A stretch of 64,000 nucleotides of DNA from JBNJFY01 sp051747265 (GTDB taxonomy: Bacteria; Bacteroidota; Rhodothermia; Balneolales; Balneolaceae), in contig JBNJFY010000002.1 of NCBI GenBank assembly GCA_051747265.1, positions 186,001 through 250,000 on the forward strand. Direction: 5' to 3'. A model generated the notes under the pieces. The model did no database searches, was not told the origin of the DNA, and saw only the letters and a list, made by a program, of their open reading frames with translations. The translations under genes and the position numbers were made by a program. Positions 52,244-61,296 of the stretch are shown piece after piece (the stretch's first letter is position 1; every line of letters starts with the position of its first letter).

Positions 52244-52455
52244 TTGGTTAATCGTTAATTGTTATTCGTTATTTGTGGCTTCCAGATAGAGGGTCACTTC
52301 CAGCCCACGTTTTTATACATATTAAGATGGAACCGTTATTAAGATGGAACCGTCGATAATCTACTGAAATACCGTCCCCCATTTCGAAACGTGGGTGGTA
52401 AATTTAAAAGCCACTTCAAAACCACAAATAACGCATAACCAATATCAATTTACGA
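52244..52455. repeat. Word-arm inverted element G1 (CGTTATT words)
   Basis: Arms 52244-52313 and 52384-52455. The left arm strings together GTTAATCGTTAATTGTTATT-like words, then CCACTTC..CCCACGTTT. The right arm is their inverted image (AACGTGGG ... ACAAATAACGCATAACC). The core has two AAGATGGAACCG copies. Confidence 0.75.
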
Positions 52456-52553
52456 TTCCAATGAGCCCACTGAGAGCCCCAATCAAATATCACTTAGCAT
52501 GATTGGCAAAGTAATTCAGGATCTACGTTAGGGGGAAGAACTGCTCGGCCTTT

Positions 52554-52691
52554 GATAAAATGGCGTGAAGAATCCAGCGAGGTGGAGCGTAAAGAAAAGA
52601 TCCGTACCGCTGAGAAATTCGGAATTAGCTAGAAGCGTGAAGGAGCATCGGATCTTTTTAGCAAAACGCAGCTGGATTTAGCCATTTTATC
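52554..52691. repeat. Inverted repeat H with GATAAAATGGC ends
   Basis: GATAAAATGGCGTGAAGAAT on the left pairs imperfectly with ATTTAGCCATTTTATC on the right, with AAGATCCG/CGGATCTTT and CCAGCG/CGCAGCTGG between. A further hairpin GTCACTTTTG/CAAAAGTGAC lies at 52711-52736. No ORF. Confidence 0.65.
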
Positions 52692-52805
52692 ATCCTGCCG
52701 ATGAGTTTTGGTCACTTTTGCTCACTCAAAAGTGACAGCCCCGTACTAGAATCTACCCTATCGCACCTCGGCCACTGTGGTTAATAGATCAATTTTAGAA
52801 ATTTA

Positions 52806-52986
52806 GTTTATTGTTAATGGTTATTCGTGGTTTCGAGTTAGGCGGACACTTCCAGCCCACGTTTTGAATGTATAAATAAGCAACCAATCATTATCTCCTG
52901 AAAAACCGTTCCGATCTCGAAACGTAAGCTAGAAGTATAATAACCACCACAAAGCCACAAATATCGAATAACCAACAACGATTAAC
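52806..52986. repeat. Word-arm inverted element G2
   Basis: A second copy of the G1 design with the CACTTCCAGCCCACGTTTT block and CGTTATT/ATTCGTGG words, arms about 52806-52865 and 52918-52986. Interiors of G1 and G2 differ. It ends about 90 bp before lon. Confidence 0.75.
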
Positions 52987-53079
52987 ATACCCAACATTTC
53001 ACCTCTCCCCCTTTATCCGTACCTTGCTGTGATCTAAGCGATGCTACGAACCAAGCTATAAATGAACGACGAGTGAGTT

Positions 53080-55464
53080 TTGTCTGAAATGATCGACGAT
53101 TTTGATTTGGATCTGGATGAGTTTGAAGAAGTAATTCCCCCTACGCTACCCATTGTGGCTATGCGTGATACGGTGGTCTACCCCAACACCATGTTTCCCA
53201 TTTTGGTGGGCCGCGATTCTTCCCTGAACGCGGTCAATGAAGCCATAGAAGAGAGTGGATATCTGCTGCTAGTGGCTCAGAAAAATGCCGAAGTGGAAGA
53301 TCCCCAACCCGAGGATCTTTACACGGTGGGCACATTAGGCAAGATTGTACAAGTGCTGCGCCTGCCCAACAACCTGATGAAAGTGCTGGTCAACGGGCTG
53401 GAGCCTGCGGAGATCGCCGAGATCGACAGCAGCGAGGGTTACATGCAAGCCGATTACGCGCCTATCGTTTCGCAGCGCTATGAAGATGATGATAAACTGA
53501 AAGCCTTGATCCGTCAGGCCCGACAAAAGTTTGAGAAGTTCGTGATGCTCAACAAGGATCTGCCCGAGGAGATTCTACTCAGCTACGAGCAAGCCGAAGA
53601 TCCCGAGCATCTGTTGTTTTTCATGGCCTCCTACATGGATCTGGAGCTGGATGAGAAACAAGAGCTGCTGGAGGAATCCAGCCTGTTGAATCGCTACAAG
53701 GTGCTGCTTAAGTCACTAACCGGCGAGCTGGAGCTGCAATCGGTCTCCAATGAGATCAACGAGAAAGTACAGGAGGAGATCCAGCAGAACCAACGACGTT
53801 TCTATATCCAAGAGCAGATCAAAGCCCTGCAGGAAGAGCTGGATGAGGATGTGTACGGCGACCCCGAGCTGGATAAGATCAAGCAGAAGATCGACGAGCT
53901 GCCTATGCCCGAACAGGCGCGGGAGAAAGCTATCGAGGAGCTGGATCGGCTCAAGAAAACGCCGTCTATGTCGCCCGAGTACAGCGTGGCCCGCAACTAC
54001 CTGGATTGGATGACCAGCATGCCTTGGGGCAAATACAGCGACGACCGCCTGGAAATCAGCGAAGTGGAAGAGGCCCTCAACAACGATCATTACGGACTAG
54101 AAAAGCCGAAGGATCGCATTTTGGAGCACATTGCCGTGCTTAACCTCGTGGAAGAGATGAAAGGCCAAATTTTATGCTTCGTGGGGCCTCCGGGCACCGG
54201 CAAGACCTCACTGGCCAAATCCATCGCTGACGCCATGGGACGTGAGATGGTGCGCATCGCCTTGGGCGGTATTCATGACGAGGCCGAGATTCGCGGGCAT
54301 CGCAAGACTTATATCGGCTCCATGCCCGGACGCATCATTCAGTCCATCAAACGGGCGGGCACCATGAATCCGTTAATCGTGCTGGATGAGATCGACAAAC
54401 TGGGCCGCGATCAGCGGTCGGATCCCTCCTCAGCCATTTTGGAAGTGCTGGATCCCGAGCAGAATAACGCATTCAACGATCACTACCTGGATATCGATTT
54501 TGATCTCTCCAAGGTGATGTTTATCACTACCGCCAATGTGGCCAGCCAGATCCAGCCCGCCCTGCGCGATCGTATGGAGATCATTAATCTGCCCGGCTAC
54601 CTGGATCACGACAAAGTAGAAATCGCCAAGCGTCACCTCATTCCCAAGCAGATCAAGGCTCATGGTTTGGAAGGCATAAACGTGATTTTCAAGGATGAGG
54701 CCCTACATCTGATGATCCGCGAATATACCCGGGAGGCCGGCGTGCGTAAGCTGGAGCAACAGATCGCCGCGGTGGCCCGCAAAGTGGCCCGCGAGTTGGT
54801 CAAACGGAAGAATGCGGGCAAGAATATGACTCAGATCACCATTAATAAATCGAAGGTGAAAGAGTTTCTGGGTGTGCCTAAATTTCGTGATCGCAAGGTG
54901 GAGCAACAGGACAAAGTGGGCAGTGTCAACGGCTTGGCTTGGACTTCAACGGGTGGAACCATCCTGCAGATCGATGTGGCCCAGATGCCCGGCAAGCGCA
55001 AGTTTATCCTGACCGGACAAATGGGTGATGTGATGAAGGAATCCGCCCAGGCGGCGCTAACTTACATCCGATCTCACGGCGAGCGGTTCCAGCTGGAAGA
55101 TGACTTTTTCGAGAATAACGAGCTGCATATCCACATTCCGGAAGGCGCCATTCCCAAGGACGGGCCTAGTGCGGGTATGGCCATGACCGTGGCTATGATT
55201 TCCCTGCTTACCGACACTCCGGTGCCCCATGATCTGGCTATGACCGGTGAGATCACCTTACGTGGCGAAGTCTATGCAATTGGCGGTTTGAATGAGAAAC
55301 TGCTGGCCGCACAGCGTCAAGGCATCAAGCGTGTATTGATTCCTGAGGAGAATGAACGAAATCTGGATGATATTCAGGATAAAATTAAGGAAGGGCTGAC
55401 CATCAAATCCGTAGGTCACCTGGATGAAGCACTGAAGGAAATCTTTGGGACCGACTTTCGTTAA
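53080..55464 (+). CDS. lon: ATP-dependent protease Lon (S16)
   Basis: A 794-residue Lon. The N-terminal substrate domain begins LPIVAMRDTVVYPNTMFPI. Walker A is GPPGTGKTSLAKS near residue 369, Walker B is MNPLIVLDEIDKLG, and the catalytic dyad is Ser697 (PKDGPSAGMAM) with Lys740 (GGLNEKLLAAQ). It degrades misfolded and regulatory cytoplasmic proteins. The first codon is TTG at 53080 (MSEMIDDFDLDLDEFEE). The ATG at 53089 is nearly as likely, and ribosome-site evidence is weak for both. A hairpin terminator follows. Confidence 0.97.
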   Translation: MSEMIDDFDLDLDEFEEVIPPTLPIVAMRDTVVYPNTMFPILVGRDSSLNAVNEAIEESGYLLLVAQKNAEVEDPQPEDLYTVGTLGKIVQVLRLPNNLMKVLVNGLEPAEIAEIDSSEGYMQADYAPIVSQRYEDDDKLKALIRQARQKFEKFVMLNKDLPEEILLSYEQAEDPEHLLFFMASYMDLELDEKQELLEESSLLNRYKVLLKSLTGELELQSVSNEINEKVQEEIQQNQRRFYIQEQIKALQEELDEDVYGDPELDKIKQKIDELPMPEQAREKAIEELDRLKKTPSMSPEYSVARNYLDWMTSMPWGKYSDDRLEISEVEEALNNDHYGLEKPKDRILEHIAVLNLVEEMKGQILCFVGPPGTGKTSLAKSIADAMGREMVRIALGGIHDEAEIRGHRKTYIGSMPGRIIQSIKRAGTMNPLIVLDEIDKLGRDQRSDPSSAILEVLDPEQNNAFNDHYLDIDFDLSKVMFITTANVASQIQPALRDRMEIINLPGYLDHDKVEIAKRHLIPKQIKAHGLEGINVIFKDEALHLMIREYTREAGVRKLEQQIAAVARKVARELVKRKNAGKNMTQITINKSKVKEFLGVPKFRDRKVEQQDKVGSVNGLAWTSTGGTILQIDVAQMPGKRKFILTGQMGDVMKESAQAALTYIRSHGERFQLEDDFFENNELHIHIPEGAIPKDGPSAGMAMTVAMISLLTDTPVPHDLAMTGEITLRGEVYAIGGLNEKLLAAQRQGIKRVLIPEENERNLDDIQDKIKEGLTIKSVGHLDEALKEIFGTDFR

Positions 55465-55473
55465 TGCAGGGAT

Positions 55474-55508
55474 AAAAAAAATACCCGGCGCTGTTACCCG
55501 CCGGGTCC
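55474..55508. terminator. Bidirectional-type terminator after lon
   Basis: The perfect stem ACCCGGCG/CGCCGGGT sits between eight A on the left and a weak T-rich right side, 19 bp past the lon stop. Confidence 0.7.
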
Positions 55509-55689
55509 TTTCTCTAGCTCCAAGGTCCCCCTTAATCAATAGTCAGTGTATAGAGCCATTAGAGACCGATTCCTTACAATTTTTTTTAAATTAATTTTCT
55601 CGATTTTGATGCAACCATAAGTCCCTGCTAGTCAGAATCTTAGGCGCATCATTAATTCCTTTTAATCTATTTCGCGATTTCTCATATCC

Positions 55690-56712
55690 ATGAATCAGGC
55701 CAAAAGTTCCCAAGAAAAACGCGATCAACCCCAGGTGACCACTTATCATTTTGAGGTGCCCGAAGGCCATACCGTCAATGAGCGGTTGGATAAATACATC
55801 ACCGGTTTTGTACAGAATGCCTCGCGCACCAAAGTACAGGAAGCCATTGAGGCCGGTCATGTGGTGGTAAACGGCAAGCGGGAAAAATCCTCCTATCGCA
55901 TGCAACCCGGCGATGTGATTGATATTGAACTGCCCAAGCCTCCTCCGCCGGAAGCCAAACCCGAGGATATTCCGGTTAACATCGTCTATGAAGATGATGA
56001 TCTATTGATTGTGAACAAGGAAGCCGGCATGGTAGTGCACCCCGCCTACGGCAACTGGACCGGCACCTTGGTCAACGGCCTGATGTATCATGTGGAAAAT
56101 CTATCGGAGCCCGAGGAAGACACTATTCGCCCGGGTATTGTGCATCGGCTGGATAAGGATACCAGCGGTATTTTGGTAGTGGCCAAGAAAGATCACGTGC
56201 ATAGTGATTTGAGTCGCTATTTCCAGACCCACGATATCGAACGCACCTACTGGGCCATTGTCTGGGGACAGCTGGATGACGACAAAGGCACTATTGAAGG
56301 AGCCATCGGGCGCTCCAAACGGAATCGCAAGAAAATGACTGTGGTACCCGAGGAACGGGGCAAGTCAGCAACCACCCACTACAAAGTGATTGAACGGTTT
56401 GATCATCTGACCTTGGTGGAAGTTACGCTGGAAACCGGTCGCACTCATCAGATTCGCGTGCACTTTAAGCACATCAATCATCCGGTGTTTGGGGATCCGA
56501 CCTATGGCGGGACTTCCGTACGCTACGGATCTAACACGGGCAGCCGCAAGCAGATGTTTAAGAACCTGTTTAACAAGCTGGATCGCCAGGCCCTGCACGC
56601 CAAAACGCTGGGTTTCGAGCATCCGGTCACCGGCGAGATGGTCCGCTTCGACTCCGAACTCCCCGAAGATTTCCAACACGTGCTGGATATGCTCCGCGAC
56701 AACTGCAAATAA
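55690..56712 (+). CDS. rluD: 23S rRNA pseudouridine synthase, RluD family
   Basis: A 340-residue RluA/RluD-type enzyme. An S4 domain (GHTVNERLDKYITGFVQNASRTKVQEAIEAG) is followed by the catalytic segment RPGIVHRLDKDTSGILVVAKKD (Asp in HRLDKD) and the ETGRTHQIRVHFKHINHPVFGD motif. RluD modifies helix 69 of 23S rRNA. The assignment rests on S4 plus overall length; RluC is the main alternative. It follows lon by 225 bp and is followed by word-arm repeat G3. Confidence 0.88.
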   Translation: MNQAKSSQEKRDQPQVTTYHFEVPEGHTVNERLDKYITGFVQNASRTKVQEAIEAGHVVVNGKREKSSYRMQPGDVIDIELPKPPPPEAKPEDIPVNIVYEDDDLLIVNKEAGMVVHPAYGNWTGTLVNGLMYHVENLSEPEEDTIRPGIVHRLDKDTSGILVVAKKDHVHSDLSRYFQTHDIERTYWAIVWGQLDDDKGTIEGAIGRSKRNRKKMTVVPEERGKSATTHYKVIERFDHLTLVEVTLETGRTHQIRVHFKHINHPVFGDPTYGGTSVRYGSNTGSRKQMFKNLFNKLDRQALHAKTLGFEHPVTGEMVRFDSELPEDFQHVLDMLRDNCK

Positions 56713-56787
56713 CTGCATATAGGTAATTAGAAGCAGTATTTTTACTCATACACTTGAATCTATATCGGAAGTTATTTCTTGGTTCCT

Positions 56788-56928
56788 TTATTCGTTATTA
56801 GTTAATCGTTATTTGTGTCTAGTAGCCTGACCAAGTTCATAGCCCAAATTGAATTAAGTAATCATATAAAAAAGGCATTGATTTAATTTGCAGTGATGAA
56901 TCACGAATAACGATTAACCAATAACGGC
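56788..56928. repeat. Word-arm inverted element G3
   Basis: Left arm TTATTCGTTATTAGTTAATC and so on (56788-56816), inverted right arm about 56896-56928 (ACGAATAACGATTAACCAAT). Same word vocabulary as G1 and G2. It begins about 75 bp after the rluD stop, in a 289-bp gap that also holds the gldC promoter. Confidence 0.72.
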
Positions 56929-57001
56929 TTGCCTAGCCAAGTGGTTTATAATATGCAACAACTTTTCTAAGAATCTCGAAAAATCAAATTAGCACTCAAT
57001 C

Positions 57002-57340
57002 ATGGCAAACAGGACGAAAGACCTTAGCATAAAAGTAGAACTGGATGAGAAGAATGTACCGGAGAATATCGCTTGGAAGGCGACGGATGCGGAGGACGAT
57101 TCGGCGACCGATTGCCGGGCGATGATATTATCGTTGTGGGATCCGGACAAAAAAGACACCCTGCGGCTGGATCTGTGGACCAAGGATATGACGGTGGATG
57201 AGATGAAGATCTTCTTCCATCAAACGTTGGTCACCATGGCCGATTCCTTGGAACGCGCCATCAACGACGAGCGGATCAGCGGCGACATGCGCGATTTTTG
57301 TGCCTACTTCGCCGAACGCATGGAAATTACTACTGATTGA
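57002..57340 (+). CDS. gldC: Gliding motility protein GldC
   Basis: A 112-residue protein matching GldC: ENIAWKATDAEDDSATDCRAMILSLWDPDKKDTLRLDLWTKDMTVDEMK, then FFHQTLVTMADSLERA. GldC is a small protein found with type IX secretion/gliding gene sets, cytoplasmic, exact role unclear. It stands alone here, far from gldA-F-G (60322 onward). Its stop codon is immediately followed by a word-arm repeat. Confidence 0.93.
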   Translation: MANRTKDLSIKVELDEKNVPENIAWKATDAEDDSATDCRAMILSLWDPDKKDTLRLDLWTKDMTVDEMKIFFHQTLVTMADSLERAINDERISGDMRDFCAYFAERMEITTD

Positions 57341-57597
57341 TCAGTGTTTCAGTGGGTCAGTGCTTCAGTGTGTCAGAAGGGGCTTGCAGGTATAAAATTA
57401 CGGAATCGATTGGAAATGAGCAGTTGGTTTTTAACTGAAGTCCTGCACATGACCTGCTCAATTTTTCACCTCTCAACTCTGTAACACTTTTAGATTATCT
57501 ATAAAATCATTTTTAGCTATTCATTGCTAAGGATACGAAAATAAAATCCAGGCAAGCCCCCTCTGACACACTGAAGCACTGTCACACTGAATCACTG
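57341..57597. repeat. Word-arm inverted element E2 (CAGTGCTT words)
   Basis: Starts directly after the gldC TGA with TCAGTGTTTCAGTG, the same 14 bases that follow the peptidase stop in E1. Arms at 57341-57376 and 57562-57597, with GGGGCTTGC/GCAAGCCCC just inside. The AT-rich core is unrelated to that of E1. The response-regulator promoter lies in the remaining about 100 bp. Confidence 0.8.
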
Positions 57598-57700
57598 CCC
57601 GCTGTTAACTTTTGTAAAATCCAACCGATAATACTATTGCTTAAAGGGAGACAGTTTTAGTACTTACAGGTTATTAATTTAAAGGGGCCCAATACGCATT

Positions 57701-58096
57701 ATGGCTAAAGAAAGCTGTAACATATTATATATAGAAGATGATCTGGATAACCAGATGCTGCTTTCTTTTTATACCAAAAATGAGGGCATTCATCTTGAAG
57801 CAGTCAATAATGGTGAAAAAGCACTCCAGGCATTAAACGGCGACACTATTTATGATCTATTGATCGTCGACTGGAATTTACCCGGCGAACCATCTGGCTC
57901 CCATCTGTTAAATCAAATTCGGGAGCTGCCCGGCTATAAAAGTACGCCCATTTTAATATTGACCGCCCATTCCAATAAAAGCCAATTGGCCAATTTGGAT
58001 GACGAGCAAATCAGTGGCTGCCTGTTTAAGCCCATCAAAAAACAAGACCTATTGGAAAACATCACCAAGACTTGTTCGAAGCAGCCGGTTACGTAA
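57701..58096 (+). CDS. Single-domain response regulator
   Basis: A 131-residue receiver domain with no output domain. The acid pocket is Asp13/Asp14 (YIEDDLDN), the phosphorylation site Asp57 (LIVDWNLPG), the switch Thr88 (LILTAHSN) and the conserved Lys110 (LFKPIKKQ). It would be phosphorylated by a histidine kinase encoded elsewhere; no kinase is adjacent. Stand-alone receivers include CheY- and Spo0F-like proteins. Its proximity to gldC and the Memo gene may be chance. Convergent with the Memo-family gene, ends 12 bp apart. Confidence 0.88.
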   Translation: MAKESCNILYIEDDLDNQMLLSFYTKNEGIHLEAVNNGEKALQALNGDTIYDLLIVDWNLPGEPSGSHLLNQIRELPGYKSTPILILTAHSNKSQLANLDDEQISGCLFKPIKKQDLLENITKTCSKQPVT

Positions 58097-58108
58097 CTTC
58101 CAATTAGT

Positions 58109-59377
58109 TTAGCGAAAAAGTAGTGAACCAAAAGTAACCGCGCTATCCCGCTCGGATTCATCCCATACCTGGTAACTAAGTTGCTTACCCCGCACCTCAG
58201 GCAAGGTTTCCAAGAACGTTAATAACGGTGGGAACCCACAAATACGGTAGGGATCAAACTCCGCCTTCATGTGCTCAATTAATCCTTGGGAATCATTCCG
58301 CTGGGCCAATTCCAAAAACTGCTCATCAAAAGACTTTACCGGCTCCAGCATCTCTCTGGCTGATTGCTGGTCGCCAAATTTTGGTCCGATATGGGCTAAG
58401 TCACCGCTGATTAAGAAAAACGTATCCGGATCATCTGCGTATTGATTACGCAGCCATTGGGCCATCTGATCCAACTTATCGCCGGTATGTCCGTCGCGCA
58501 TGTAAAACAGATCTTGAAAATCTCCCACCAACAGGGGTACGATTTCGAAATCATGCGACCAGATATAGCGCAAAAATAACAAGTGCAGTTCGATGGAGTG
58601 CTCCGTTCGATGAGCCCGATCCTGAAAACTGACGCCCAAACGCTCCGCCTTTTGCTCCAATTGATCCAACGCCTGCTGGTCCGCGGCAATCGATCCGTGC
58701 GGCAACTCAAAGGTCTTGCGCGAAGCGATAAAGGGCGTATCCTGATAGACTTCCGGATAAGTTCCACTGTAGTGAGAAGTTGCAATGATCACCACCCGCT
58801 TGGGCTGTAGATTCCGGATTGACTTAAACGCTTTCACATAGCTTTCCATCCCTACTCTGGGATCAATATGGGGAGCGTATAAGGCTTTAGGAGTGGCCTC
58901 CTCCGCATGCTTTTCCAGAGCTGCCCACTGTGCAAAAGCATCATCCAGTTGAGCGATCAGGTCTGATTTCTCATCGGGATAGGAGATGCCCGCGCTGGTC
59001 GGCTTGCGTACATCGGCCTCCTCGAAGGCTCGCTCCATCTTTTCCGCGTAATGTTTAAAATGGTCGGAATACAGCAACCGGTACTCATCTAACTGACGCA
59101 CAAACGTACGCAGCTGCTCTTCGCCCACCTGCTCGTCTTGCGCCTGTTGCTCTATCTGATTCATGAGCTGTTGCAGGGTGGTCCGCCCATCAAATACATG
59201 AAGTAACTGGACCGCCTCGGCAGGCAAGGCAAACCCGTGCGGTACATAACCCATACTATCATGAGCTACCACAAAACGTTGCCCTTTATGGCTCACCGGA
59301 ACCATCTGCACATCGCGGCGCAGTGGGGGCACCGGCTGGGTCAAAGAATCAAAAAGCTGTTTGCCGTTACTGTTCAT
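58109..59377 (-). CDS. amrB: Memo-family protein (AmmeMemoRadiSam system protein B) with N-terminal extension
   Basis: A 422-residue protein. Residues 130-422 are Memo-like: APHIDPRVGMESYVKAFKSI, VIIATSHYSGTYPEV, a conserved HRTEHSIELHLLF, PLLVGDFQ, and FFLISGDLAHIGPKF. The putative metal site is made of His and Asp in these motifs. Residues about 25-115 resemble a PqqD-like wing (HGFALPAEAVQLLHVFDGRT, TLQQLMNQI), an unusual fusion. Memo and its AmmeMemoRadiSam partners are of uncertain function. No radical-SAM or AMMECR1 gene is adjacent. Confidence 0.83.
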   Translation of the reverse strand: MNSNGKQLFDSLTQPVPPLRRDVQMVPVSHKGQRFVVAHDSMGYVPHGFALPAEAVQLLHVFDGRTTLQQLMNQIEQQAQDEQVGEEQLRTFVRQLDEYRLLYSDHFKHYAEKMERAFEEADVRKPTSAGISYPDEKSDLIAQLDDAFAQWAALEKHAEEATPKALYAPHIDPRVGMESYVKAFKSIRNLQPKRVVIIATSHYSGTYPEVYQDTPFIASRKTFELPHGSIAADQQALDQLEQKAERLGVSFQDRAHRTEHSIELHLLFLRYIWSHDFEIVPLLVGDFQDLFYMRDGHTGDKLDQMAQWLRNQYADDPDTFFLISGDLAHIGPKFGDQQSAREMLEPVKSFDEQFLELAQRNDSQGLIEHMKAEFDPYRICGFPPLLTFLETLPEVRGKQLSYQVWDESERDSAVTFGSLLFR

Positions 59378-59392
59378 GAATCATCTAGGTGT

Positions 59393-60109
59393 TTAGTTTT
59401 CTTCTTGACGCATAGTCTGGCATTCGCAGCGTGAGCCATATTTCTTGCAAATGGGATGATCCGGCGCTGAGGACAAACGTGCTTTACAGGCATTACGACC
59501 GTGCAGAATCATCAAATGAGAGAGATTGGTCCATTCTTCTCGCGGGAATAGCGCCATCAGATCGCGTTCAATTTTCTTGGTGTTTTTCTCCTCTTTGGTC
59601 AACCCGAACCGGTTGGACAAACGCCGCACGTGCGTATCCACCACTACGCCTACATTGGTATCAAAGGCGTTACCCAGCACCACATTGGCCGTTTTACGAG
59701 CCACGCCGCGCAATTCCAACAAATCCTCCATATTCTCGGGAACCTCTCCATTGTGTTCCTCGACGATGATCGTAGAACTGGTTTTAATCGCTTTGGCCTT
59801 GTTTCGGTAAAACCCCGTCGATCGCACCGCTTCTTCCAAATCTTCAATGGGCGCTTCGGCAAAGGCGTGGGGCGAGGGGTAATCTTTGAACAGCTGCTCG
59901 GTTACCTTGTTCACCCGAACATCGGTACATTGGGCACTTAAAATAGTGGCAATCAGTAATTCGAACGGGTTGCTGTAGTTCAGTTCACAATGGGGATTGG
60001 GATAATGCTCGTAGAGCTCAGCCAGTAACTGTTCGGCGTAAGCTTTTTGCTCTTCGGTTTTCTCGGGAATATTGGGCAGTTTATTCTTCTGTTTCTTGGT
60101 CTTGGCCAT
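59393..60109 (-). CDS. nth: Endonuclease III with altered Fe-S cysteine spacing
   Basis: A 238-residue DNA glycosylase/AP lyase. Helix-hairpin-helix is ELRGVARKTANVVLG with catalytic Lys139, and Asp158 is in VVDTHVRRLSNRFGL. Earlier helices carry the LLIATILSAQCTDVRVN motif. It removes oxidised pyrimidines. The C-terminal cluster is odd: cysteines at 208, 221, 228 and 230, where the usual spacing is C-x6-C-x2-C-x5-C; the second and third positions align with Ala/Pro and His. The ATG at 60109 is chosen because a longer start adds 25 residues unlike the family. Confidence 0.92.
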   Translation of the reverse strand: MAKTKKQKNKLPNIPEKTEEQKAYAEQLLAELYEHYPNPHCELNYSNPFELLIATILSAQCTDVRVNKVTEQLFKDYPSPHAFAEAPIEDLEEAVRSTGFYRNKAKAIKTSSTIIVEEHNGEVPENMEDLLELRGVARKTANVVLGNAFDTNVGVVVDTHVRRLSNRFGLTKEEKNTKKIERDLMALFPREEWTNLSHLMILHGRNACKARLSSAPDHPICKKYGSRCECQTMRQEEN

Positions 60110-60321
60110 GAATTTGACTTGGAATTTATTTTCTAGCTCACCTGCATCGTCAACAAAAATGGGTAAACGCAGATTCACCTGCAATCTTATATCAAGCGTT
60201 TTTTACTAGTTGTAAATTTGTACTTGCGAAAAACTATTGGAGTCCTTTAATATTGGATGCTTTGTAAGTGCCGTTCCTACGGCATGCTGACGACATCCAT
60301 GAATTAATCGAAGATGATACT

Positions 60322-61251
60322 ATGGATATAACGGTTAGCAACCTGGTGAAGGAGTACGGTCCACAAAAGGCCGTAGATGATATCTCTTTCCAGGTGAAGA
60401 CAGGCGAAATTTTGGGCTTTTTGGGGCCCAATGGCGCCGGAAAAAGTACCACTATGAAGATCATCACCTGCTTTATGGAACCCACCTCGGGTGATGTGCA
60501 GGTGGGCGATTATGATATCCACCGGCATTCTCAGCAGGTTCGCCAGAGCATTGGCTATCTTCCCGAGCATACCCCCTTGTACACCGACATGAGCATCGTG
60601 AATTATCTGCGACTGTCGGCTGAATTGCAGGATGTGCCTTCCCACCAAATTGACGGACGGATCCGGGAGATGATCGATGTCTGTGGGCTGGGCCCGGAGC
60701 GCCATAAGTATATAGGCGAGCTCTCCAAAGGCTATCGCCAGCGCGTGGGTTTGGCTCAGGCGCTGATTCATGATCCGGAAGTGTTGATTTTGGATGAGCC
60801 CACCACCGGGCTGGATCCCAACCAGATTGTGGAGATCCGCTCGCTGATCAAAGAGATCGGCAAGCAGAAGACGGTGATGCTCAGTTCGCACATCCTCAAA
60901 GAGGTGGAAGCCACCTGCGATCGCATCCTGATTATCAATCGCGGGCAACTGGTTGCCGACGGATCTACCCAAGAGCTGCGTCAACAAGCAGCGGGAGGGC
61001 ATCAGGTTCGGGTGGAAATTCGCACCGATCAAGCCGACGCGGCTCCCGGCGATGCACTGATGCAGTTAGCTGAAGTGGCGCACGTCAAGCCCGCCGACCA
61101 GAACGGTCAATGGCTGGTGGACTCCAAGCCGGACATGGATGCCCGCGAGGCAATCTTCCGCCTCTGCGTGGACCAAGGTTGGATCATCACCCAAATGACC
61201 CCGGTGGAATCCAGTCTGGAAGATATCTTCCGCGAACTGACGGTCAACTAA
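60322..61251 (+). CDS. gldA: Gliding-motility ABC transporter ATPase GldA
   Basis: A 309-residue ABC ATPase. Walker A GPNGAGKST at 35-43, Q-loop region near 82, signature LSKGYRQRVGLAQALIHD, Walker B VLILDEPTTGLDPNQ and the switch His in LSSHILKEVEATCD. A C-terminal domain of about 90 residues follows. With GldF and GldG it forms an ABC exporter required for gliding in Flavobacterium. The ATG at 60322 aligns with the family N-terminus. gldF follows after 45 bp. Confidence 0.93.
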   Translation: MDITVSNLVKEYGPQKAVDDISFQVKTGEILGFLGPNGAGKSTTMKIITCFMEPTSGDVQVGDYDIHRHSQQVRQSIGYLPEHTPLYTDMSIVNYLRLSAELQDVPSHQIDGRIREMIDVCGLGPERHKYIGELSKGYRQRVGLAQALIHDPEVLILDEPTTGLDPNQIVEIRSLIKEIGKQKTVMLSSHILKEVEATCDRILIINRGQLVADGSTQELRQQAAGGHQVRVEIRTDQADAAPGDALMQLAEVAHVKPADQNGQWLVDSKPDMDAREAIFRLCVDQGWIITQMTPVESSLEDIFRELTVN

Positions 61252-61296
61252 GGACTTTAACTGAAACTCATTTCTGAATCGTAACACGGAAACGCC

